DNA of 64,000 bases, from assembly GCF_026805325.1 (NCBI RefSeq), contig NZ_JAPRAT010000014.1, forward strand, positions 25,044 through 89,043, read 5' to 3'. The translations under genes were made by a program, and so were the position numbers. Positions 57,209 to 64,000 of the stretch are shown one piece after another. Under the pieces are notes generated by a model that ran no database searches, had not been told where the DNA came from, and worked only from the letters and a program-made list of their open reading frames with translations. This DNA is from Natronobacillus azotifigens (GTDB lineage Bacteria; Bacillota; Bacilli; Bacillales; Amphibacillaceae). Each line of letters begins with the position of its first letter. The first letter of the stretch is position 1.

Positions 57209-57427
57209 TTGAGTCAATCAACATCCCGTATGCTTACTCGCGTTAAGGCAGTCTACTTATTTATCAGAGAAAATGGTCCAGTGACCACAACAGAAATCGC
57301 TGAAGAATTCGAGATTACAGATCGTACTGTCCAGAGGGACCTTAATGTCTTAGAGTACAATGGCTTAGTGTCTAGCCCGAACCGGGGAAGATGGGATATT
57401 ACGAAAAAGAAAGTGAAAACTTCGTAG
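57209..57427 (+). CDS. ytzE: YtzE, small DeoR-type winged-helix protein
   Basis: The 72-residue protein is a lone DeoR-type helix-turn-helix domain (VTTTEIAEEFEITDRTVQRDLNVLEYNGLV) without an effector domain. The start is TTG, after AAGGAG with eight bases spacing. A DNA-binding role is clear from the fold, but the target is unknown. It has its own terminator. Confidence 0.92.
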   Translation: MSQSTSRMLTRVKAVYLFIRENGPVTTTEIAEEFEITDRTVQRDLNVLEYNGLVSSPNRGRWDITKKKVKTS

Positions 57428-57450
57428 TATTAACTGCAACTTTATACCAT

Positions 57451-57485
57451 GCTGACTACTGGTATTTGTCAGCTTATTTTTTTTG
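57451..57485 (+). terminator. terminator after ytzE
   Basis: GCTGAC and GTCAGC arms, extended around an 11-base loop, and then eight T. On the other side it lies at the end of ytzG. Confidence 0.8.
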
Positions 57486-58211
57486 TGCATTTTTTTCATT
57501 TTTTAGTTGCTTTAAGTAGCTAATTTCCTCATCACTTAACCTTCGATACTCTCCTTTTGATAACTGTTCGTCTAGCTTCCACTCTCCCATTGCCATTCGT
57601 TTTAAATAAACGACTTTTTTATTCACTGCTTCAAACATCCGTTTCACTTGGTGAAACTTTCCTTCCGTAATAATCAATTCAATTTCTGACTGTTCACTAC
57701 TCGTTAAAATGGTTAATTGTCCTGGTTTTGTCTGGTAACCATCATCTAACGTTACCCCTGCTGCGAATTTTTTCCGATCTTCCTCGGTGACTTTTCCATC
57801 AATTATTGCATAATATGTTTTTCCCACATCTTTTTTAGGTGACAACAATTGATGGGCTAGCTTTCCGTCATTAGTAATTAAAAGCAACCCTTCTGTATCT
57901 TTGTCTAATCGACCGACTGGAAACGGTTGTAATACTTGATCTTCTTCGTCCAATAGATCGATAACAGTTTCATCCCGATGGTCCTCTGTTGCACTTACAA
58001 CTCCCGCCGGCTTGTGTAACATAAAGTAAACAAATTCCTCATAGTGAACTTCTTCTCCCAAAACGGTAATCTGGTCAGATTCTGGATCCACCTGCGCTTT
58101 AGCCGTTTTAATTATCTTATTATTCTGTCTTACATTACCTTCTTTAATTAATTGTTTCACTTCTTTTCTGCTACCAAAACCTGTGTTTGCTAATAATTTA
58201 TCTATTCTCAT
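57474..58211 (-). CDS. ytzG: RsuA-type ribosomal pseudouridine synthase
   Basis: The 245-residue enzyme has an S4 RNA-binding domain first (MRIDKLLANTGFGSRKEVKQLIKEGNV) and then the pseudouridine synthase domain with VGRLDKDTEGLLLIT, whose aspartate is catalytic. It most likely modifies 16S rRNA U516, the E. coli RsuA position. It lies 11 bases downstream of ytgP and is co-transcribed. Confidence 0.93.
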   Translation of the reverse strand: MRIDKLLANTGFGSRKEVKQLIKEGNVRQNNKIIKTAKAQVDPESDQITVLGEEVHYEEFVYFMLHKPAGVVSATEDHRDETVIDLLDEEDQVLQPFPVGRLDKDTEGLLLITNDGKLAHQLLSPKKDVGKTYYAIIDGKVTEEDRKKFAAGVTLDDGYQTKPGQLTILTSSEQSEIELIITEGKFHQVKRMFEAVNKKVVYLKRMAMGEWKLDEQLSKGEYRRLSDEEISYLKQLKNEKNAQKK

Positions 58212-58222
58212 TGCAATCTCCT

Positions 58223-59863
58223 TTATGATCTTGCTCTTCTCGTGATTTTTCCAATAATTCGAACGCGTTCACCTAATATTCTTTCCAATAATGTAGATTG
58301 ATAACTCAACCATAGATAAATACCTGCTCCGATTGTGACAGCAATAAACAAAATCAACACATTTGCCAATCTTCCATCCTGATAGCTTATCCATCCACTT
58401 AATATAAAAGTAACCAACCAGACAGCAAGGCCCATAATGGATGTAAAGATACCAATTAACATCGTCCGTTTTACTATTTGGCGTATTGGAAAATTGATCG
58501 CATATTTTATACGCCAAACATTAAGAACAACTGTACAACATGATGCAAATAAAGTTGCAATAATCGCTCCAGTTGGTCCAAACAAATGAATCAAAGGAAC
58601 ATTAAATACAGCTTTGATAAAAATACCACAAAGCAAACTAATCACAGCAAAGCGTTGCTGACTAATCCCTTGCAAGATAGAAGCTGTAACGGTAAAGAGT
58701 GCGAAAAACAATGCAACGGGAGCATACCATCCTAATAAAGAACCGTTTAAATCGATAAAATCATTCACTCCATAAAAAGCACCCCATACTTGATAGGAAA
58801 GTACAGACATCCCTACCACTGCTGGAATAATTAACAACATAATGATTTGAATCGATTGATTGATTTGCTGAAATAGCAATGTTTTATTACGATCGACAAA
58901 AGATTTTGTTAAGGTTGGCAAAGTGGCTAAAGAAAGACCGGTTGATAGTGTAATCGGAATCAGAACTAATTTGTGACCATATAAATTAATGTTCGAAAAA
59001 GCATGATCAATTACATCACTTGCATAACCTAGTTCAGCCATTGTTCGGGAAAAAGTAATGGCGTCTACTTGCTGATACAACGGAATAGCTAAGCCAACCA
59101 TAACAAATGGACCAGCATAACGGAATAACTCATGAAATAAATGTCGTGTAGATAATTCATGAGTTGGTTTTATTTGTCTTCGCAATGTTTGATCCAAATA
59201 AGGTTTTCGTTTTTTCCAATACCAAAACAGAACAACTGCCGAGGCAATTGCTCCGATGAAAGCCGAAAACGTCGCAAAACCAACGGCAACAGTTTGGGAA
59301 CCATCAAACAAATGAATAATGACAAAAACAGAAATAAGTAAAAAGCCAATTCGTACGATCTGTTCAATCACTTGAGAAATTGCAGTCGGTCCCATCGATT
59401 GGTGTCCTTGAAAAAAACCACGGGTAATACTCATGGGAGGAATAATTAATAATGCAAAACTAACCATACGAATCACCATTGTTACGTCAGCTATTGTAAT
59501 ACCTACCGCATCTTTCGGGATATAGATTCTTGCTAATAATTCAGCACTACTAAATAACAAGACAAATCCTACGACACCTGTAACCATCATTAAACGAAGC
59601 GCTAATTTATACATTCGGTGACTTGTCTGATAATCTCCTAATGAATTATATTTGGCCACAAATTTAGAAACAGCTAGTGGAATCCCTATCGTGGATAAGC
59701 TGACAAAAATGCTATAAGGACCATATGCAAGTCCATATAACATCCCACCAGAGGCCCCTACCAAACTCTCAAACGGAATTGTATATAACATCCCGATAAA
59801 CTTTGAAAAGAAGGTGGCAGCAGTTAATAAAATCGTGCCACGTATAATCGTATTTTTAGACAT
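58223..59863 (-). CDS. ytgP: lipid II flippase, MurJ-like (YtgP)
   Basis: The 546-residue membrane protein has about fourteen hydrophobic segments of the MVF/MOP exporter fold (FFSKFIGMLYTIPFESLVG, GIPLAVSKFVAKYN, TRGFFQGHQSMGPTAISQ). In B. subtilis YtgP is the MurJ that flips lipid II across the membrane, with Amj as a stress substitute. Order ytzG-ytgP-ytfP is kept. The N-terminal ILLTAATFFSKF segment forms the first helix. Confidence 0.92.
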   Translation of the reverse strand: MSKNTIIRGTILLTAATFFSKFIGMLYTIPFESLVGASGGMLYGLAYGPYSIFVSLSTIGIPLAVSKFVAKYNSLGDYQTSHRMYKLALRLMMVTGVVGFVLLFSSAELLARIYIPKDAVGITIADVTMVIRMVSFALLIIPPMSITRGFFQGHQSMGPTAISQVIEQIVRIGFLLISVFVIIHLFDGSQTVAVGFATFSAFIGAIASAVVLFWYWKKRKPYLDQTLRRQIKPTHELSTRHLFHELFRYAGPFVMVGLAIPLYQQVDAITFSRTMAELGYASDVIDHAFSNINLYGHKLVLIPITLSTGLSLATLPTLTKSFVDRNKTLLFQQINQSIQIIMLLIIPAVVGMSVLSYQVWGAFYGVNDFIDLNGSLLGWYAPVALFFALFTVTASILQGISQQRFAVISLLCGIFIKAVFNVPLIHLFGPTGAIIATLFASCCTVVLNVWRIKYAINFPIRQIVKRTMLIGIFTSIMGLAVWLVTFILSGWISYQDGRLANVLILFIAVTIGAGIYLWLSYQSTLLERILGERVRIIGKITRRARS

Positions 59864-60077
59864 AAACTCACCTTAAACTTTCTTTAATAATATACAGAAC
59901 AATTTGATCTTAATCCCACTTTTTCTTTTGAAAATTCTCAAATAGCTATGATTGGATTGTACTTATTTTATCACAAAATATCTAGCTAGTTACCTTTTCA
60001 CAATAAAGTTTGGCATTTTTTTAACCTTGACGTAAAATATAGTATAATTTGTAATAGTACGCGTTGCAAATGAAAGG

Positions 60078-61343
60078 ATGAATAGATTGATTTATGATGT
60101 TACCGTAATCGGTGGTGGCCCCTCTGGTTTAATGGCTGCCATCGCCGCTGCAGAAAATGGGGCCAAAACCTTATTAATTGAAAAAGGAAACAAATTAGGT
60201 AAGAAACTTGAAATTTCAGGGGGCGGACGATGCAATGTAACTAGTCGTTTACCTGAAGCAGAGATTATTAAGCACATTCCTGGAAATGGACGATTTTTGT
60301 ATAGCGCTTTTTCGCTATTTAATAATGAAGATATCATTGATTTTTTCGAAAAATTAAACGTTCCTTTAAAAGAAGAAGATCATGGTCGAATGTTCCCTGT
60401 CAGCAATTCAGCAAAAGATGTTGTACAAGCTCTTGTGACCCAATTACAACACTTAAAAGTTACCATAAAAAAGAACAGCCCTGTAGAAGCGATTGACTAT
60501 GGCACCAACAAACATACCGTTATCTTTAAAAACAAAGAAAAAGTTGATACCAAGAATGTTATTCTAGCGGTTGGTGGGAAAGCCGTTCCATACACTGGCT
60601 CAACCGGAGACGGCTATAGTTGGGCAAAAAAAGCAGGACACACCATCACAGAACTCTATCCAACAGAGGTCCCTTTGCTTTCCGATCAAAACTTTATCAA
60701 GCAGAAAACGTTACAAGGATTAGCCCTTCGAGACATCGCTTTAACAGTAAAAGATGAGAAAGATAAATCAGTAGTCACACATCGAATGGATATGCTGTTC
60801 ACTCATTTTGGAATTTCCGGTCCTGCAGTATTGCGTTGTTCTCAATATGTTGTGAAACTTTTACGAAAAGGTAATCAGCAGGTGAAACTTGAAATTGATG
60901 CACTTCCGGATAAAAAAGAACATTCATTAATAGAAGAAATTAACGATGAATTAGTAAAACAAAGCAAAAAGAATGTGCGAAATATTTTAAAAGGACTTGT
61001 GCCTGAACGCTACTTGGATTTTTTACTTTCTAAGCACTCCATCTCGTCCGATACAAAAGCTGCAAATATTTCCCGGGAAAAGATTTATGCTTTAGTAGGC
61101 GATTTAAAAGCTTTTCCTATTCTTGTCCATAATAGCCTCCCCCTAGAAAAAGCGTTTGTTACAGGAGGCGGAGTGTCTATTAAGGAAGTCACACCTACAA
61201 CGATGCAGTCCAAACGTATGGACGGACTATTTTTTTGTGGGGAAATCCTAGACATTCATGGCTATACTGGCGGCTATAACATAACAGCCGCAATGGTTAC
61301 AGGTCGCGTAGCTGGATTACATGCCGCTTGGTCTGTAAACTAA
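60078..61343 (+). CDS. ytfP: FAD-dependent oxidoreductase of the HI0933 family (YtfP)
   Basis: The 421-residue flavoprotein has a Rossmann FAD motif ([28 protein letters not shown]), then [27 protein letters not shown], and the C-terminal [16 protein letters not shown]. The family substrate is not established. AAAGG abuts the ATG at 60078; a TTG nine bases on (60087) is also well spaced, so the start is uncertain. Divergent from ytgP. Confidence 0.9.
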   Translation: MNRLIYDVTVIGGGPSGLMAAIAAAENGAKTLLIEKGNKLGKKLEISGGGRCNVTSRLPEAEIIKHIPGNGRFLYSAFSLFNNEDIIDFFEKLNVPLKEEDHGRMFPVSNSAKDVVQALVTQLQHLKVTIKKNSPVEAIDYGTNKHTVIFKNKEKVDTKNVILAVGGKAVPYTGSTGDGYSWAKKAGHTITELYPTEVPLLSDQNFIKQKTLQGLALRDIALTVKDEKDKSVVTHRMDMLFTHFGISGPAVLRCSQYVVKLLRKGNQQVKLEIDALPDKKEHSLIEEINDELVKQSKKNVRNILKGLVPERYLDFLLSKHSISSDTKAANISREKIYALVGDLKAFPILVHNSLPLEKAFVTGGGVSIKEVTPTTMQSKRMDGLFFCGEILDIHGYTGGYNITAAMVTGRVAGLHAAWSVN

Positions 61344-61360
61344 TTTTTTCTCCCGCAAAA

Positions 61361-61388
61361 CTTCCGAATTGTTTCGGAAGTTTTTTTC
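61361..61388 (+). terminator. terminator after ytfP
   Basis: CTTCCGAA and TTCGGAAG arms with a four-base loop, then eight T. Confidence 0.93.
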
Positions 61389-61534
61389 TGAAAAAATTTA
61401 TCTTTAATGCTTAAATATCTTAAGATCAGAAATCCACTGACTAGAACTACTGTTTACTTTTTTCCTCTAACTATTTGATATTAACCGACTGCGCTCTAAA
61501 TCTCTCTATTTATCACCCAATTTACTATTTTATA

Positions 61535-61582
61535 TTGCATTTTATTTCCTCTTGTTATATAGTTAGTTACATAAGTAATTAA
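61535..61582 (+). promoter_or_regulatory. promoter and putative operator of the GntR/ABC operon
   Basis: TTGCAT (61535-61540), 17 bases, TATAGT (61558-61563). An inverted repeat TTAGTTAC-ATAA-GTAATTAA (61563-61582, one mismatch) begins at the -10 box, so a repressor bound there would block transcription. The YtrA-type GntR encoded next is the natural candidate. Confidence 0.65.
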
Positions 61583-61602
61583 CCAATTAGGTGGTGAGCA
61601 AT

Positions 61603-61977
61603 TTGACTGATCGTTTGCGTGATGATCGACCAATTTTTCAACAAATCGCCGAATTCATTGAAACAAGTATCGTATCTGGTGACTTAGAAAAAGAGGAACA
61701 AATCCCTTCTACAAATGAATTCGCTAAGCATTATCAAATAAATCCTGCAACTGCAGCGAAGGGGATAAATTTACTTGTCGATCAGGGTATCATTTATAAA
61801 AAGCGAGGGGTGGGAATGTTTGTGACGGGATCTGCAAAGACAATTATTTTACAAAAAAGAAAAGATCGATTCTATGATCAGTATGTTAAGCCATTGCTTC
61901 AAGAAGCACAAAGGATTGAATTAACCGAAACGCAGTTAACAAATTGGATTAAGGAGGGGCTTAAAAATGAAGATTGA
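61603..61977 (+). CDS. YtrA-type GntR transcriptional regulator
   Basis: The 124-residue protein has a winged helix of the GntR class (RPIFQQIAEFIETSIVSGDLEKEEQIPSTNEFAKHYQINPATAAKGINLLVDQGIIYKKRGVGMFV) and only a short helical tail, which is the YtrA subfamily. Such regulators repress a following ABC transporter operon and respond to wall antibiotics. I suggest the TTG at 61603, six bases after AGGTGGTG; GTG codons at 61591 and 61594 overlap that site. It overlaps the ATPase gene by 11 bases. Confidence 0.9.
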   Translation: MTDRLRDDRPIFQQIAEFIETSIVSGDLEKEEQIPSTNEFAKHYQINPATAAKGINLLVDQGIIYKKRGVGMFVTGSAKTIILQKRKDRFYDQYVKPLLQEAQRIELTETQLTNWIKEGLKNED

Positions 61978-62824
61978 AACTAAGCAATTACGTAAAACGT
62001 TTGGTAAAGAATCCGCATTAGAAGATTTATCTATTACTTTTTCTGGAGAGAAGATTATAGGTTTATTAGGGAAAAACGGAGCAGGTAAAACCACGTTCAT
62101 GCGAATACTGTCAGGGCATTTCCAACAAACAAGTGGTACGATTGCGGTAAATGAACAATCACCATTTAATCATAGCGATGTTTCAAAAAATATATGCTTT
62201 ATTCAAGAATCAAACAATTTTTATGGGAAATTTAGAATTGATGAAGTTCTACAAATAGCAGAAGTTTTTTACCCGAATTGGGATAAAGATCAAGCTGAAC
62301 ATCTCTTAAAAGTGTTCAAATTAAAAAGAAAACAGAAAGTTAAAGCTCTATCCAAAGGAATGCTGTCTGCATTAGGAATCATTGTAGGTCTGGCAAGCAA
62401 CGCACCAATAACCATCTTTGATGAGCCTTATATCGGTTTAGATGCCTCTAATCGTTCATTATTTTATGACTTGCTTTTGCAATCCTATCAAGATAATCCA
62501 AGAATGTTTATTCTGTCTACACATTTAATTGATGAGATCAGCAAGTTATTTGAAGAGGTAGCTATATTACATGAGGGTAAATTGCTTTTGCACGAAACAA
62601 CCGCTGAATTAGCTGAGAATCATCTGTTAGTGTCTGGAGAAACCTCTGTTGTTGATCAAGCGATCAAAAATAAAAATGTCATTCATCAAACATCAATGTT
62701 AGGGAAGAAAAAAGCAGTATTATTTGGTGAGCAACTTGCTACTACAGATGGATTAGAAGTGAGCAAAATTGGGCTTCAGGATTTAGTGATTTATTTAACC
62801 AAAGAGGAGGTAGATTCCTTATGA
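61967..62824 (+). CDS. ABC transporter ATP-binding protein
   Basis: The 285-residue ATPase has Walker A GLLGKNGAGKTTF near residue 36, a Q loop in CFIQESNN, a signature segment reading LSKGMLSALG in place of LSGGQ, and Walker B ITIFDEPYIGLDA. The SKGM variant is usual in YtrB-type ATPases that follow a YtrA regulator. Overlapping genes on both sides show it works with the GntR protein and the permease. Confidence 0.92.
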   Translation: MKIETKQLRKTFGKESALEDLSITFSGEKIIGLLGKNGAGKTTFMRILSGHFQQTSGTIAVNEQSPFNHSDVSKNICFIQESNNFYGKFRIDEVLQIAEVFYPNWDKDQAEHLLKVFKLKRKQKVKALSKGMLSALGIIVGLASNAPITIFDEPYIGLDASNRSLFYDLLLQSYQDNPRMFILSTHLIDEISKLFEEVAILHEGKLLLHETTAELAENHLLVSGETSVVDQAIKNKNVIHQTSMLGKKKAVLFGEQLATTDGLEVSKIGLQDLVIYLTKEEVDSL

Positions 62825-63534
62825 TTTCCGAAATTAAAAAGAGTTTATATTATCTTTATAAATTATCATTTCGAACAGTTTTAATTTTTTGGCTTGTATA
62901 TCTTGGTATTATGGGTTTATTTATGATTCTAGCAGTTACTGCAGGGGGAGGAATAGAGTTCTTTGGTGTTAACTCTCTGCCGAGCTTAATTTTCATGTGC
63001 ATACATGGAGTGATCTTTTTTAAAGACGGCTTTCCATTTGTGATTAAATATGGCGTTTCAAGACAAGGTTTTCTCTCAACTCTTTTCATCTTTTCTATTA
63101 TTCTGAGTTCGATTATGACTGGATTAAGTTACTTGTTTGTTAGGTTGATCAACTGGATTGTAGAGCTATTTTCTATTGAGAACTTTGATTTTGTTGGTCT
63201 CGATATGGGGGAATATGTTACCTTAACAGATCATAATCCCATATTCTTTGAATGGTTACTTCATTTATCATTATTTATTTTATTTATGTTAGTTGCTTCA
63301 GTACTATATCGGTTTGGTTTGAAAATTGGCGGAGTATTATTAGCCATCTTTCCTATTAGTATGTTCATTCGTCCCGTTGCAGAAAAAGCACTGGATTTAT
63401 TAACCTATTTTGCACTGTTTCATGATAATTACACACCACTTTCTTTCCTTATTTTAATTGTTGGTCTTTCTCTTCTGTTATGGTTCTCTGTTAAAAAAGC
63501 TAGTGTTGTTGATCAAATATCATTTAAGGCTTAA
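62821..63534 (+). CDS. ABC transporter permease
   Basis: The 237-residue membrane protein has six hydrophobic segments (about 18-40, 48-66, 78-104, 138-165, 172-190, 205-225). No extracellular domain of size. The start codon overlaps the ATPase stop (ATGA). As the partner of the YtrB-like ATPase it probably forms a homodimeric efflux or regulatory pump. The substrate is unknown. Confidence 0.87.
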   Translation: MISEIKKSLYYLYKLSFRTVLIFWLVYLGIMGLFMILAVTAGGGIEFFGVNSLPSLIFMCIHGVIFFKDGFPFVIKYGVSRQGFLSTLFIFSIILSSIMTGLSYLFVRLINWIVELFSIENFDFVGLDMGEYVTLTDHNPIFFEWLLHLSLFILFMLVASVLYRFGLKIGGVLLAIFPISMFIRPVAEKALDLLTYFALFHDNYTPLSFLILIVGLSLLLWFSVKKASVVDQISFKA

Positions 63535-63570
63535 TTATTTCATTATTAATAAGGAATAAGTTACGGTAAT

Positions 63571-63734
63571 GTGAAACTTCAACCAGTGGCGTTTTTTAGG
63601 TATTCCCCTACTGATTGTTAGCCCTAAAGGATGACCTAACCATTCGGATGCTAGCGTCCGTCACTCCCACTTAAACAACTTGTTGTTCTCGTTGTTTTGA
63701 AGTGGGGTCTAACGGACAGTTGCTCCGAGATAAA
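63571..63734 (+). repeat. dispersed IS200/IS605-like element, copy 3
   Basis: The same boundaries as copy 2 (GTGAAACTTCAA to CTCCGAGATAAA), with more point changes: stem one has CAACCAGTGGCG against CCCTACTGATTG, so it is partly decayed. The extra segment CCCTAAAGGATGACCTAA is shared with copy 1. Confidence 0.8.
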
Positions 63735-63735
63735 G

Positions 63736-63960
63736 CGATCTTTTAATTATATGAACAGGAGTGCTAAGTACCAGCTAGAAGCGTAGCACTTACCCGAATC
63801 TATAGAGATAAAGGAATCACGGTAAGCTTGCTAACCGATGATAGCTTATCGAAATTGATTCGTGAAGTTGCCTTGTTTTTGGGCTCAGAGCTATGCGTGG
63901 TTATATCTGTCCCGTAAAGTTATTTCTATTTAAATTTTTACATTTCAAAAACAAAAAGAA
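63736..63960 (+). other. non-coding stretch after the ABC operon
   Basis: No convincing reading frame. A hairpin AGTGCTA...TAGCACT spans about 63757-63788, and GATAGCTTATC lies near 63838. The region ends at the terminator that follows. It could hold a small RNA or be decayed sequence. Confidence 0.4.
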
Positions 63961-63962
63961 AA

Positions 63963-63998
63963 ACCTTTTAAGAATGAACTTCTTAAAAGGTTTTTCTT
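63963..63998 (+). terminator. terminator at the window edge
   Basis: AAACCTTTTAAGAA and TTCTTAAAAGGTTT arms with a six-base loop and T/A runs either side; orientation cannot be decided from the window, as the next gene lies outside. Confidence 0.85.
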
Positions 63999-64000
63999 TT

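Overview
The window is a low-GC chromosome segment from a member of the Bacillaceae. The gene content and order match the Bacillus subtilis ytsP-ezrA-nifZ-thiI, rpsD, tyrS, ccpA-motPS-aroA, ytxHG-murC-sftA-ytpRQP, ytoP-ytzB-trmB-ytmP and ytlP-ytzE-ytzG-ytgP-ytfP neighbourhoods. The short flexible array repeats, many intergenic elements and accessory glycosidases suggest a halophilic or alkaliphilic relative (Gracilibacillus or Amphibacillus type). That genus-level placement is inference from style only.

Layout. 1-4.2 kb: thiI (start only), nifZ, a small membrane-anchored protein, ezrA and ytsP. 4.3-20.7 kb: an accessory carbohydrate island with a family 2 glycosyltransferase, a decayed GH3 beta-glucosidase, an operon of GH2, GH78, a GPH-type sugar transporter, a domain-swapped membrane-anchored GH3 and a coupled four-helix membrane protein, then a GHKL histidine kinase with a LytTR response regulator. 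21.1-24.7 kb: autoregulated-looking rpsD and the LigD/Ku end-joining pair. 24.8-28.2 kb: a 52-bp hairpin repeat array, a secreted protein, a membrane protein of unknown function and a divergent CDF transporter. 28.4-33.0 kb: T-box-controlled tyrS and a class A PBP. 33.2-37.3 kb: motS, motP, ccpA, aroA. 37.5-46.4 kb: an FtsA-like protein with C-terminal repeats, ytxH, ytxG, murC, nicotinate phosphoribosyltransferase and sftA. 46.7-47.1 kb: a second 52-bp repeat array. 47.3-61.3 kb: housekeeping yt* genes. 61.5-63.5 kb: a GntR/ABC operon of the YtrA type.

The main novelty candidate is in the carbohydrate island. Upstream of both the GH2 operon and the decayed GH3 gene lie 9-bp direct repeats with an exact 12-bp spacer that fit the LytTR consensus. 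In both cases they sit exactly 31 bp upstream of an identical TAAAAT -10 box. The neighbouring LytTR regulator is therefore probably the direct activator of this plant-glycoside utilisation island. In one promoter a CcpA (cre) site overlaps the -10 box. LytTR regulators are best known from quorum sensing and bacteriocin control, so a dedicated glycoside regulon would be unusual.

Other items of note are two tandem arrays of a 52-bp hairpin-bearing repeat plus a partial third site; three copies of a roughly 120-165 bp element with two internal hairpins and no terminal inverted repeats (IS200/IS605-like, non-autonomous); a 300-bp MITE-like element; the FtsA-like protein with about five beta-grasp-like repeats; and a CDF transporter with two changed metal ligands. 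I saw no tRNA, rRNA, CRISPR array, prophage or intact transposase gene.
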